From contig NZ_NFLE01000006.1 of NCBI RefSeq assembly GCF_002160755.1, positions 62,001 through 126,000 of the forward strand: a DNA stretch of 64,000 nt, given 5' to 3'. The first letter of the stretch is position 1; the number at the start of each line of letters is the position of its first letter. This DNA comes from Lachnoclostridium sp. An14 (GTDB lineage: Bacteria > Bacillota > Clostridia > Lachnospirales > Lachnospiraceae). Below are positions 27,455-35,218 of the stretch, piece by piece. The position numbers and the translations under genes are program-made. Under the pieces are notes generated by a model, which saw only the letters and a list, made by a program, of their open reading frames with translations, was not told where the DNA came from and searched no databases.

Positions 27455-28162
27455 TTATTTCTTTTTGCCCAGCACACGGATCAGGTACAGGAACAGATTC
27501 ACGTAATCCAGATACAGATCCAGCGCCGCGAAAATAGAGGCCTTTGCCGCCATATCCGGCTGCCTGGAGTACATCTGGTAATATGCCTTGATTTTCTTCG
27601 TGTCGTAAGCGGTGATCACCAGGAACAGGAAAATTCCCAGGGCGCAGATGGCCGTCTCAAACTGACTCAGGTTGATAAACATAGACAGCACCCAGAAGGC
27701 CGCCAGGAATATCAGGCCGGCCAGCATAAAGGGACGGAGCTTGCTGAAATCCGCGTTTGTCATATAGCCCAGCACCGCCATAATTCCGAAGAACAGGGAC
27801 GTAGCCCCGAACACAAATACCAGGCTGACCAGGTCATAGACCAAAAACAGGGTGGAGAACACGATCCCGTTTAACGCCGCGTACAGGAAAAACATGGCTT
27901 TCGCCGTCCCCACAGACATCTTCTCCAGCCGCGCGGACAGATAGATCACCACGCCCAGCTCCGCCAGCAGCAGAATCATGGGGAAGTAGGGGATCAAAAA
28001 CAGATAAAACACGTAGCCTGTCAGATACCCGAACATAGATATGGCAAATGTCATCAGCAGCCCGGCAAACATCCAGCCAAAGGTCTTTGCCGTGTACCGT
28101 CCCATGGACTCCGCAGTGTAGCTTCCCGCCGCTGAATAGAACTCATTTCTGTTAAGATTCAT
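27455..28162 (-). CDS. Bax inhibitor-1/YccA-family membrane protein
   Basis: A 235-residue integral membrane protein with seven hydrophobic segments, of the BI-1 family (calcium-leak/stress-related; YetJ in Bacillus). Typical start ESMGRYTAKTFGWMFAGLLM, a central LNGIVFSTLFLVYDLVSL segment, and a C-terminal ALDLYLDYVNLFLYLIRVLG that carries the family's Asp residues. The ATG at 28162 has GGAGG seven bases upstream; earlier in-frame ATGs are too close to or ahead of that site. Single gene between two terminators. Confidence 0.92.
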   Translation of the reverse strand: MNLNRNEFYSAAGSYTAESMGRYTAKTFGWMFAGLLMTFAISMFGYLTGYVFYLFLIPYFPMILLLAELGVVIYLSARLEKMSVGTAKAMFFLYAALNGIVFSTLFLVYDLVSLVFVFGATSLFFGIMAVLGYMTNADFSKLRPFMLAGLIFLAAFWVLSMFINLSQFETAICALGIFLFLVITAYDTKKIKAYYQMYSRQPDMAAKASIFAALDLYLDYVNLFLYLIRVLGKKK

Positions 28163-28195
28163 AACCATTCCTCCTTTTTTCAGAATATTATCCTT

Positions 28196-28224
28196 ACTAT
28201 ACCACATATGATCTGAAAATACAA
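28196..28224 (-). promoter_or_regulatory. promoter of the Bax inhibitor-1 family gene
   Basis: On the minus strand TTGTAT (28219-28224), 17-base spacer, TATAGT (28196-28201), 34 bases before the start codon. Confidence 0.7.
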
Positions 28225-28254
28225 ATGATTTAAACGTGGGGATGGCGGCCCGTG

Positions 28255-28303
28255 TCTTCCGCCGGGGGCGTTTTCGTCACAGGGGACGCCGTTTCCTATG
28301 ATA
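28255..28303. repeat. dispersed GC-rich intergenic repeat, copy B (partial)
   Basis: GTCACAGGGGACGCCGTTTC and following CTAT (28276-28299) match 7309-7332 in 21 of 24 positions, and the preceding GGCGTTTTC resembles GGCTTTC of copy A. It lacks the CGCGCGG half. Confidence 0.5.
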
Positions 28304-28311
28304 TAGAAAAG

Positions 28312-28348
28312 AAAAAGCCTGCGGTCCGCCGGGGGCCACAGGCTTCTT
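28312..28348 (-). terminator. terminator of the rpsF-ssb-rpsR operon
   Basis: On the minus strand AAGCCTG and CAGGCTT arms, with further GG/CC pairs inside, followed by TTTTTC; 10 bases after the rpsR stop. Confidence 0.8.
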
Positions 28349-28357
28349 GTCCTGAAA

Positions 28358-28624
28358 TTACTCGCAGGTGTAGGGCATCAGGGACAGATGACGTGCTCTC
28401 TTGATCGCAACCGTCAGAGCTCTCTGGTGCTTTGCGCAGTTTCCGGTGATTCTTCTGGGAAGGATTTTTCCTCTCTCGGAAACGTATCTCTTTAATTTAT
28501 TTACATCCTTGTAATCAATGACGCCGTTCTTCTCGCCGCAGAAAACACAAACTTTTTTTCTTCTGCGCATTCCGCCTCTTCTCACCTTAGAACCATCAGC
28601 CTTATCATTCTTATTGAAAGCCAT
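28358..28624 (-). CDS. rpsR: 30S ribosomal protein S18
   Basis: An 88-residue S18. The zinc-ribbon-like VCVFCGEK near residue 25 keeps its cysteines, then the conserved [20 protein letters not shown] and [20 protein letters not shown] segments. It binds S6 and 16S rRNA in the platform. Last gene of rpsF-ssb-rpsR, 22 bases after ssb, with AGGAGGT... type site upstream. Confidence 0.98.
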   Translation of the reverse strand: MAFNKNDKADGSKVRRGGMRRRKKVCVFCGEKNGVIDYKDVNKLKRYVSERGKILPRRITGNCAKHQRALTVAIKRARHLSLMPYTCE

Positions 28625-28646
28625 TTTGCGTTACCTCCTATAATAT

Positions 28647-29114
28647 TTAGTTAAACGGAAGACCCTCGTCCTCCACTCCGTCAGGAATGTTCATAAATCC
28701 ATCGCCGATTGCGCTGGCAGGAGCCGGTCTCTCGGCCGGTGCGGCAGCCGGACGGTATCCGCCCATGTCTGCGGCAGCTCCCTTGCTGTCTGCGAACTCC
28801 TGATCGTCTACGATTACTTCTGTGGTATAAACCTTCTGACCGTCTCTGTTGGTATAGCTGCCGGTCTGGATCCTGCCGGAAATCAGCACGCGCATTCCCT
28901 GGCGGAAATACCGCTCCGCAAACTCTCCTGCGCGGTCAAAGGCCACGCACGGAATGAAATCTGCCGTCTGCTCCGCGCCGTCCTGGCTCTGGCTCCTGCG
29001 TCCTCTCCTGTCCACTGCCAGCGTGTATCTGGCGATGGCCATGGAACGCTCTCCCTGGGAGTATCTCACTTCCGGGTCTCTCGTCAGCCTTCCCATCAAG
29101 ATTACTCTATTCAT
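28647..29114 (-). CDS. ssb: single-stranded DNA-binding protein
   Basis: A 155-residue SSB with an OB fold (MNRVILMGRLTRDPEVRYSQ at the start, FIPCVAFDRAGEFAERYFRQG in the middle), a Pro/Ala-rich linker and the acidic C-terminal tip DEGLPFN that recruits partner proteins. Middle gene of the classical rpsF-ssb-rpsR operon. Confidence 0.98.
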   Translation of the reverse strand: MNRVILMGRLTRDPEVRYSQGERSMAIARYTLAVDRRGRRSQSQDGAEQTADFIPCVAFDRAGEFAERYFRQGMRVLISGRIQTGSYTNRDGQKVYTTEVIVDDQEFADSKGAAADMGGYRPAAAPAERPAPASAIGDGFMNIPDGVEDEGLPFN

Positions 29115-29135
29115 ACGATCACTCTTTCTTATCTA

Positions 29136-29423
29136 TTACGCATCCTGTCTAACGCATAAGTATCTGATAACCGGCTCCATGATGCGAACGTGTGCTTCCA
29201 CCTCGTTCGGGCATACGGAATCGCCATCAAACTGGATGAAATAGTAGTAAGCCTCTTTCATCTTCTGGATCTCGTAGGCCAGTCTCTTTTTGCCCCACTC
29301 GTCCACGTTGGTAACGGTGCCGCCGAAACGGGTGATGTAGCCCTTTACCTTCTCGATCGCGGCTGCTCTTTCTTCATCCTCAAGTTTAGCGCTCAGAACA
29401 ACTGCTAACTCATACTTGTTCAT
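29136..29423 (-). CDS. rpsF: 30S ribosomal protein S6
   Basis: A 95-residue S6. N-terminus NKYELAVVLSAKLEDEERAA, central VDEWGKKRLAYEIQKMKEAY and a C-terminal MEPVIRYLCVR strand are diagnostic. First gene of the operon; the leader upstream can pair with its ribosome binding site (see 29424-29499). Confidence 0.97.
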   Translation of the reverse strand: MNKYELAVVLSAKLEDEERAAAIEKVKGYITRFGGTVTNVDEWGKKRLAYEIQKMKEAYYYFIQFDGDSVCPNEVEAHVRIMEPVIRYLCVRQDA

Positions 29424-29499
29424 CTTTCTTTACCTCCTTGTGGTCTCTGGCCCCTGCTTTCAGTACAGGAGCAAGGATTAATGGTTGTCACGGGTTACT
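29424..29499 (-). promoter_or_regulatory. rpsF leader, possible autoregulatory RNA
   Basis: The leader RNA from the promoter at 29500-29528 contains CCUUG followed by CUCCU (rev. comp. of 29467-29476), complementary to the CAAGGAGG of the rpsF ribosome binding site (29433-29440), and an internal CUCCUG/CAGGGG hairpin. S6:S18 leader motifs are known before rpsF in many bacteria; the exact consensus is not confirmed here. Confidence 0.35.
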
Positions 29500-29528
29500 A
29501 TCATACCAGAAAAGCCCCTTGAAATCAA
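29500..29528 (-). promoter_or_regulatory. promoter of rpsF-ssb-rpsR
   Basis: On the minus strand TTGATT (29523-29528), 17-base spacer, TGGTATGAT extended -10 (29500-29505 for the hexamer). The -35 lies inside the hairpin of the preceding terminator. Confidence 0.65.
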
Positions 29529-29536
29529 GGGGTTTT
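29510..29536 (-). terminator. terminator of the DUF951 gene operon
   Basis: A perfect CCCCTTGA/TCAAGGGG stem with a 2-base loop, followed on the minus strand by CTTTTC; the U-run is short. On the plus strand it is followed by a long T run, but no plus-strand gene precedes it. Confidence 0.5.
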
Positions 29537-29552
29537 CCTGCTTTTTTTTTGC

Positions 29553-29783
29553 CTATTTTCCAAGCTTTTGCGGCCCGTTTTCGGGTATTTCCTCCGGTTT
29601 CCTCAAACCTCTGGTGCTTTTTTCCACTAACGGCCTGGCCATCATCACCTGGTGGCCGCAGCCAGTGCACTCCAGGCGGAAATCGGCGCCCACCCGCAGG
29701 ATTTTCCACTCGTGGCTCCCGCAGGGATGGGGTTTTTTCAGTTTTACAATATCTCCCACTTCATATTTTAAACGTTCTCCCAT
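29553..29783 (-). CDS. DUF951 family protein
   Basis: A 76-residue protein of the DUF951 family, small Gram-positive proteins with an HPCG-type and a CxxC-type motif (KKPHPCGSHEWKILRVGAD, then ECTGCGHQVMM), probably metal- or nucleic-acid-binding; function unknown. The ATG at 29783 is used since GGAGGGAG lies six bases upstream; the frame extends 9 codons further without a better site. Last gene after the sirtuin gene. Confidence 0.88.
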   Translation of the reverse strand: MGERLKYEVGDIVKLKKPHPCGSHEWKILRVGADFRLECTGCGHQVMMARPLVEKSTRGLRKPEEIPENGPQKLGK

Positions 29784-29855
29784 ACTCTCCCTCCAAATGG
29801 TTCCTCTCACCTAACTTCTGCCGTCCGGAAACAGTTTCCCGTCCGGCTGGTCCCG

Positions 29856-30575
29856 TCAGCCGCAGGCCTGACTTAAGACCTCTCCGATTTTTCCGTTGAT
29901 CACCAGGTCGGCGCTCCCGTCTAAGGGCGTGGCGTCCCGGTTGATCAGCACCAGTTTCTTTCCCCGGTAGTAGTCCACCAGGCCAGCCGCCGGATAGACC
30001 GTCAGGGACGTGCCTCCCACAATCAGCACATCCGCCTGGCTGATGTAGGCTACGGCCTTATTTAAGGTATCCATGTCCAGCCCTTCCTCGTAGAGCACCA
30101 CGTCCGGCTTGATCATTCCGCCGCAGCTGCAGCGGGGGACGCCGGCCTGGGCCTGGATCGTTTCCAGCCCATAGAATTTGCCGCATCTCATACAGTGATT
30201 CCGGCGCACGGAGCCGTGCAGCTCCAGCACCTCCCGGCTCCCCGCATCCTGGTGCAGGCCGTCGATGTTCTGGGTGATCACGGCTTTCAGCTTTCCCTCC
30301 CACTCCAGTTTCGCCAGGGCCAGATGGGCCTTATTGGGTTTCGCGTCCGCGGCGATCATTTTATTATGGTAGAAACGAAAAAATTCCTCCGGTTTCTTCA
30401 TAAAAAACGTGTGGCTTAAGATCTGCTCCGGCGGGTAGTCGTACTGCTGATGGTACAGGCCGTCCTGGCTGCGGAAATCGGGAATCCCGCTCTCCGTGGA
30501 CACACCGGCCCCGCCGAAAAACACGATATTCTCACTCTCTTTTATCCACTGTTTTAACTGTTCTACTGCTTCCAT
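29856..30575 (-). CDS. NAD-dependent protein deacylase (sirtuin)
   Basis: A 239-residue SIR2-family enzyme that removes acyl groups from lysines using NAD. NAD-binding GGAGVSTESGIPDFRS near residue 20, TQNIDGLHQDAGS near 100, catalytic His in VLELHGS near 120, zinc cysteines CMRC and CSC near 128 and 150, and VGGTSLTVYPAAGLV near 190 are all present. It follows a GNAT acetyltransferase gene by 53 bases on the same strand; the two could act on the same proteins (inference). Confidence 0.95.
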   Translation of the reverse strand: MEAVEQLKQWIKESENIVFFGGAGVSTESGIPDFRSQDGLYHQQYDYPPEQILSHTFFMKKPEEFFRFYHNKMIAADAKPNKAHLALAKLEWEGKLKAVITQNIDGLHQDAGSREVLELHGSVRRNHCMRCGKFYGLETIQAQAGVPRCSCGGMIKPDVVLYEEGLDMDTLNKAVAYISQADVLIVGGTSLTVYPAAGLVDYYRGKKLVLINRDATPLDGSADLVINGKIGEVLSQACG

Positions 30576-30628
30576 TCTTGTTCCCCCTTTTCTGCTGGCA
30601 TCCGGTCTGCCGCCGCCCGGCGGTTTTC

Positions 30629-31720
30629 CTACACCACTTCATCCAAACAAACGCCCTCAAGCGGGCGGATCCACTGAAACCACTGGGGCATCTCCTCCGC
30701 CGGCATCCGGTAGCCAAACAGCCACTGAGCCAGTTCCTCCACGGAGAGGGCCAGGCGGTAGACTCTGTACGCCGGTTCTCCCGCCCTGAAGGCCCAGCCA
30801 TCCGGCAGTTTTTCCATGGTGGAACTATTTTTGTCCAATATCCACAGGAAATTGCCGTCGTTTTCCGGGATCAGGCGGTCGAAGGCAGTGAGGATCACCT
30901 GCATTTGTTCCACCGGGGCGTCCTCCCGAAGGGAAATGGATGCTGCAAACTCCTCCAGGTGGGTGATCCGGGCCATGATGGCCGGGGTTTTCGGTTTGAT
31001 TTCCTCTGTCACGGTCTCGTCCCCGTAGAGGAAACGCTGCTCCGTCTTTTCCAGGCCCCAGGCGCTTTCCATGGCGGCGATGGCCGTTTCTCCCTCCTCC
31101 TGACGGTAAAGAAGGCTCACGGAGCCGTTTTCACTGGCAAGCTCTGCCATGAGGCGGCGGATATAGGCCTCGTCCCGCACCGCCAGCACCTCAAAGCGCT
31201 GTTCTAAAAACCTCTGCTGCCAGCGGGCGATCTCCCGGATCAGCCGGGGATCAGCTAAAATCTGGGCGGCGGAGTACGTTTCCCGCCGGAGACGGGAGTC
31301 TTCGCCGGCCGTTTCCATGTTCCAGCCCCAGTGGGCCTGATCGTAGATAAAACGGAACCCAAAGGGCAGGTAAATGGCCTCTGCCGCCGGCATCAGAAAC
31401 GTAAAGGGCAGGCGTTCCCGCCGCATATCCTGAAGGAGCGCCGTTAAAATGTCCCGCATATGGCCGCGGTGGCGGCATTCTTCCTTCGTGGCCACCCCCA
31501 CGATGTAGAACAGGCCGTATTCCCGGCCGCGCACCTGAACGCGGTAGGGATTTAAGTGGGCCATGGAAATGATTTCTCCACTTTCCTCTTTGACCAGAAT
31601 ACGGTTATCCTTTAATTTTTCGCTGAAATAGTAGTCGTCAAATGACCGGGAATCCTCCGGAAAGGCCGCCTCCCAGAGGGCGCGGCTGGTTTCCTTTTCC
31701 TCCTGCTTTAAGTATCTCAC
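30629..31720 (-). CDS. GNAT acetyltransferase, Eis-like
   Basis: A 363-residue protein with an N-terminal GNAT domain (acetyl-CoA loop ECRHRGHMRDILTALLQDM near residue 83, FLMPAAEAIYLPFGF near 110) and a C-terminal half that fits the Eis-type second GNAT plus SCP2-like domain. Substrates of this class range from lysines to aminoglycosides; none can be assigned here. Eight bases separate it from the DUF2156 gene upstream, so the two are co-transcribed. Confidence 0.85.
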   Translation of the reverse strand: MRYLKQEEKETSRALWEAAFPEDSRSFDDYYFSEKLKDNRILVKEESGEIISMAHLNPYRVQVRGREYGLFYIVGVATKEECRHRGHMRDILTALLQDMRRERLPFTFLMPAAEAIYLPFGFRFIYDQAHWGWNMETAGEDSRLRRETYSAAQILADPRLIREIARWQQRFLEQRFEVLAVRDEAYIRRLMAELASENGSVSLLYRQEEGETAIAAMESAWGLEKTEQRFLYGDETVTEEIKPKTPAIMARITHLEEFAASISLREDAPVEQMQVILTAFDRLIPENDGNFLWILDKNSSTMEKLPDGWAFRAGEPAYRVYRLALSVEELAQWLFGYRMPAEEMPQWFQWIRPLEGVCLDEVV

Positions 31721-31728
31721 ATTTCACC

Positions 31729-32640
31729 TCAGGGCATGATCTGTTTTACGCTGTATTTGCGGGCAAAGCCTACGGGATTGTAGGACATTTTAGCTTTTCT
31801 TAAGCCTTCCAGGCCGAGATCGTCCTCCCGGTTCACCAGGGCCGCCGTGGGGAAGGCGTGGATCAGGAATTCCCGGTTGATAAACTGGTAGAGGCCGCGC
31901 ATTTCCGGGTTTGCCTTTTCAATATGGATCACGGCCATGTTTTCCCGCTTGTTAAAGCTGCCGATGGTGAAGGCCTCCAGCTTGTCATCCACGTAGGCGC
32001 CGCCCATTTCCACAGGCAGGACGGAACAGTTTTTCAGGATCTCGTGAATGCCCCGCACCTCATAGTCTAAGTGCTCCTCCACGTCCTCGCCCTTCTGGAG
32101 CCGCCAGGCGTCCAGGAATTTCCACACGTCGTCCCGATCAGAACAGCAGAGCTTGCGGTATTCCACGCGGCCCTCGTAGGCTTTTACGAAGGCATTGTAG
32201 TTATTTTTCTTCTTGTGGAGCTTTTTCCCCGCCAGGGTGCGCAGGGCCTCGCCGTCATAGAGGTAGTCCTTTAAATCCTCCTGCTCCCTCACCTCAAATC
32301 TGGCCGGATCCAGGTTCAGCTTTAAGATGGCCTCCTCGTCTGCCAGGTAGATCTGGAACGGCTTTTTTAACTCCTGGTTGAAGTAGTCCACCATTTCATA
32401 GAAATAGTGCTCCAGGTCCTCCTCCGCACACAACGGCATGGCGCTGGAGGGCTCTCCGTCCAGTTCCATGAGCCACTGCACCGCCTTGCCGTCGCTGATG
32501 GCAAATTTTACCTTGTAGTACTCCCGCCAGAGAAAGCTGTCTAAAAACACGCTGTCACAGGTTTTATTGGGCCTCAGGCCTACAAACGGGGTGATGTTTA
32601 AAATGTCTTCGGCTTCTACGGTTTTAAAATTTAAGTTCAT
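31729..32640 (-). CDS. DUF2156 phosphatidylglycerol lysyltransferase-like protein
   Basis: A 303-residue soluble protein of the DUF2156 group, the GNAT-like catalytic fold of MprF/aminoacyl transferases but without the membrane domain. Visible features are LAGKKLHKKKNNYNAFVKAY near residue 140 and the C-terminal LVNREDDLGLEGLRKAKMSY and NPVGFARKY motifs, which are the conserved core. Possible roles are transfer of an aminoacyl group from tRNA to a lipid or peptide. The ATG at 32640 is preferred over 32730 (AGGA site, family-like N-terminus). Confidence 0.85.
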   Translation of the reverse strand: MNLNFKTVEAEDILNITPFVGLRPNKTCDSVFLDSFLWREYYKVKFAISDGKAVQWLMELDGEPSSAMPLCAEEDLEHYFYEMVDYFNQELKKPFQIYLADEEAILKLNLDPARFEVREQEDLKDYLYDGEALRTLAGKKLHKKKNNYNAFVKAYEGRVEYRKLCCSDRDDVWKFLDAWRLQKGEDVEEHLDYEVRGIHEILKNCSVLPVEMGGAYVDDKLEAFTIGSFNKRENMAVIHIEKANPEMRGLYQFINREFLIHAFPTAALVNREDDLGLEGLRKAKMSYNPVGFARKYSVKQIMP

Positions 32641-32838
32641 TATGGTTCCTTTCGTATGTTCGGTTTGTTTCCCGTTAAATTTGATCATGGGATGATGGTT
32701 CTTTTGAGACGCTGTGATCTCATTTTTCATTTTTTGATGAATATTTGGTTCTTATTCATTTTACACCATGGGGCGGGGGAAAATCAATGGGGGAAACGGG
32801 TGGGAAGATCAGGAACAATTTTTGTAAATACAAACATT

Positions 32839-33849
32839 TTACTCCTCGTCCGAACTTGTTCCCACCAATTCGATATACTCCTTCAACTTATTCTGAAGCA
32901 GTTTTTTATCAATCAGTTTCAGATTGTATTCGGAAACCATTGTCGGCGACAGGCTGCGGCTGAGAGCGAATTCTACAACCTCATCGTCCTTGCTCGCGCA
33001 GAGGATGACACCAACACTCGGATTTTCGTTCTCTTTTTTTACTTCACGGTCAAGCGTTTCCAGATAGAGGTTGATCTTGCCGACATACTCAGGCTTAAAC
33101 TCTCCGATTTTCAGTTCAAACGCCACAAGACAGGAAAGTCCTCGGTGGTAAAACAGCAAATCAATATAATAATCGTGCTTTCCGACCTGCACACGATATT
33201 CTTCCCCGATAAAAGTAAAGTCCTTACCGATTTCAAGAATAAAATTTTTCAGATTTCGTATGATGGATTTTTGTAAATCACGCTCAGAAACTGTCTCCGG
33301 CACATCCAGAAAATCAAGCACATATTTATCAAGGAAAACATTTCCTGTGGCTTTTCTGAATTCTTCGATGGCAGGAGCCAATGGTTTCCGCGACAACATA
33401 TATCTTTCGTAATATCCGCTGTCAATCTGTCTTTCCAGTTCTCTTTTGGAAAGGCGCTCTTTGATACACATATTCATGTAAAATATGCGTTCTTCCATAG
33501 ACTTACACGCCGACATGATTTTGAGATGGTTCGTCCAACTTAATTGTGTCACCAGTGGTGACACTTTTTCATTGTCTTTGTAAAGTTCGTAAAACTGTTT
33601 CATTCGATAAAGACCCCGGCGGTTAAATCCTTTCAGATCAGGATAATTAGCCGCAAAAAAATCAGCAAGTTTCTGGACAAACGCATCTCCATATTCAGCA
33701 TTTTCGGATTGCCTGCTGATATACTCTCCGACATCACGATACATCAAAATCAGTTCTTCGTTGACTTTACGATATGCACGCTCCTTTGCCGATTCAATAA
33801 TGTCAACGATTTTTTCAAACTGCTCATTGTAATGTATTAAATCACTCAT
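32839..33849 (-). CDS. DUF1016/PDDEXK nuclease-domain protein (YhcG-like)
   Basis: A 336-residue protein with an N-terminal DUF1016 helical domain (MYRDVGEYISRQSENAEYGD near residue 35, GFNRRGLYRMKQFYELY near 75, LSWTNHLKIMS near 105) and a C-terminal PDDEXK nuclease core (VGKHDYYIDLLFYHRGLSCL near 225, with the AFELKIGEF element). The family is widespread in accessory and defence regions, but its exact role is not established. Base composition is clearly more AT-rich than the flanking genes, which suggests transfer. ATG 33849 is preferred over 33927, which lacks a ribosome binding site. Confidence 0.88.
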   Translation of the reverse strand: MSDLIHYNEQFEKIVDIIESAKERAYRKVNEELILMYRDVGEYISRQSENAEYGDAFVQKLADFFAANYPDLKGFNRRGLYRMKQFYELYKDNEKVSPLVTQLSWTNHLKIMSACKSMEERIFYMNMCIKERLSKRELERQIDSGYYERYMLSRKPLAPAIEEFRKATGNVFLDKYVLDFLDVPETVSERDLQKSIIRNLKNFILEIGKDFTFIGEEYRVQVGKHDYYIDLLFYHRGLSCLVAFELKIGEFKPEYVGKINLYLETLDREVKKENENPSVGVILCASKDDEVVEFALSRSLSPTMVSEYNLKLIDKKLLQNKLKEYIELVGTSSDEE

Positions 33850-33960
33850 AAGCTCTTTCCTTTCTGAATATTCGCTTGTTTCCCATCCTGCAGCTCCAAT
33901 GATTTCAGCAAGCTGCGTCTGTGTCATTCTGTTATCTGTGCACGTTACCCTTGCGGAAAC

Positions 33961-34013
33961 GCAGAAACCGGCCCCGGCGGGTAGCTGCCTCGCCGGGCCG
34001 GTTTCTGTAATTT
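33961..34013. terminator. terminator between galE and the DUF1016 gene
   Basis: Arms CAGAAACCGGCCC(C)GGCG and CGCCGGGCCGGTTTCTG, a near-perfect 17-base stem. The run TAATTTTT follows on the plus strand only; on the minus strand galE is the upstream gene. Confidence 0.65.
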
Positions 34014-34048
34014 TTCATATTTGATTTATGGCAGTTTTTCAGCGGCCA

Positions 34049-35065
34049 TTAGTCTCTGTATCCATTGGGATTATTGGACTGCCATCTCCAGGCGTCCTGG
34101 CACATCTCGTCGATGCCCCGCTCCGCCGTCCAGCCAAGCTCGTTTTTCGCCTTCGTCGCGTCCGCGTAGCAGGTGGCGATGTCTCCGGCCCGTCTGGGCT
34201 TGATCACGTAGGGGATGTCGTGGCCCACCGCTTTGGAAAAGGCCTGAATCATCTCCAGCACGCTGTAGCCTCGGCCCGTTCCCAGGTTGTAGATGTAAAC
34301 GTCCGGCTTGTCGGCAAATTTCTGCAGCGCTTTCACGTGGCCGATGGCCAGATCCATCACGTGGATGTAATCTCTCACGCCAGTGCCGTCGGGGGTGTCG
34401 TAGTCGTTTCCAAATACATTTACCTCTTTCAGCTTGCCTACGGCCACCTGGGTGATGTAGGGCGTCAGGTTATTGGGGATGCCGGTGGGATCCTCGCCGA
34501 TGCGGCCGCTCTCATGGGCGCCCACAGGGTTGAAATACCGCAGCAGGATCACGTTCCACTCCGGATCCGCCACGTGCAGATCGGTGAGCACCTGCTCCAG
34601 CATACTCTTGGTCTGGCCGTAGGGGTTGGTGATTTTTCCCTTGGGACAGTCCTCTGTGATGGGGATAAACGCCGGATCGCCGTAAACGGTAGCGGAGGAG
34701 CTGAAAATAATCTTCTTCACGCCGTGGCTGCGCATTACGTCGCAGAGCACCAGGGTGCCGGTGATATTGTTGTGATAGTACTCCAGGGGCTTTGCCACGG
34801 ACTCACCTACAGCCTTTAATCCGGCAAAATGAATGACCGCGTCGATCTTTTCCTGGTCAAATACCCGGTTTAACGCCTCTTTGTCCAGAATGTCGGCCTC
34901 ATAGAACGCCAGATCCTTTCCCGTCAGCTCTTTCACCCGGTTTAACGCTTCCTCACAGGAATTGCAGAGGTTATCCACCACCACAACCTCATGGCCCTGA
35001 TTCAGCAGCTCCAGACACGTATGGCTCCCAATGTAGCCGGCGCCTCCTGTAACTAAAATTTTCAT
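34049..35065 (-). CDS. galE: UDP-glucose 4-epimerase
   Basis: A 338-residue NAD-dependent epimerase, the family length. The Rossmann GGAGYIGSHTCLELL near residue 7, active site Ser in SSSATVYG near 122 and the YGQTK catalytic Tyr/Lys near 148 are intact; RYFNPVGAHESG near 175 is also characteristic. It converts UDP-galactose and UDP-glucose for galactose use and surface glycans. ATG 35065 with GAGGAGG upstream is chosen over 35089. Stands alone, with its own probable promoter. Confidence 0.97.
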   Translation of the reverse strand: MKILVTGGAGYIGSHTCLELLNQGHEVVVVDNLCNSCEEALNRVKELTGKDLAFYEADILDKEALNRVFDQEKIDAVIHFAGLKAVGESVAKPLEYYHNNITGTLVLCDVMRSHGVKKIIFSSSATVYGDPAFIPITEDCPKGKITNPYGQTKSMLEQVLTDLHVADPEWNVILLRYFNPVGAHESGRIGEDPTGIPNNLTPYITQVAVGKLKEVNVFGNDYDTPDGTGVRDYIHVMDLAIGHVKALQKFADKPDVYIYNLGTGRGYSVLEMIQAFSKAVGHDIPYVIKPRRAGDIATCYADATKAKNELGWTAERGIDEMCQDAWRWQSNNPNGYRD

Positions 35066-35140
35066 ATTTTCGCCCTCCTCGTTTGACATTGTGTTACCAC
35101 TTCAGCCGTTTCCCCTTTTTCAGTTTTCCAGCTTTCCTTT

Positions 35141-35169
35141 ATTATAGCAAGTTTTGGGGGAAAGAAAAA
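35141..35169 (-). promoter_or_regulatory. probable galE promoter
   Basis: TATAAT on the minus strand at 35141-35146, 76 bases before the galE start, with a weak TTTTTC at 35164-35169 and 17-base spacing. Confidence 0.45.
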
Positions 35170-35218
35170 GATAGAATTCTTTTTTGGATGAAGAAGATTT
35201 TTCGGTGTCAAACCGTTT

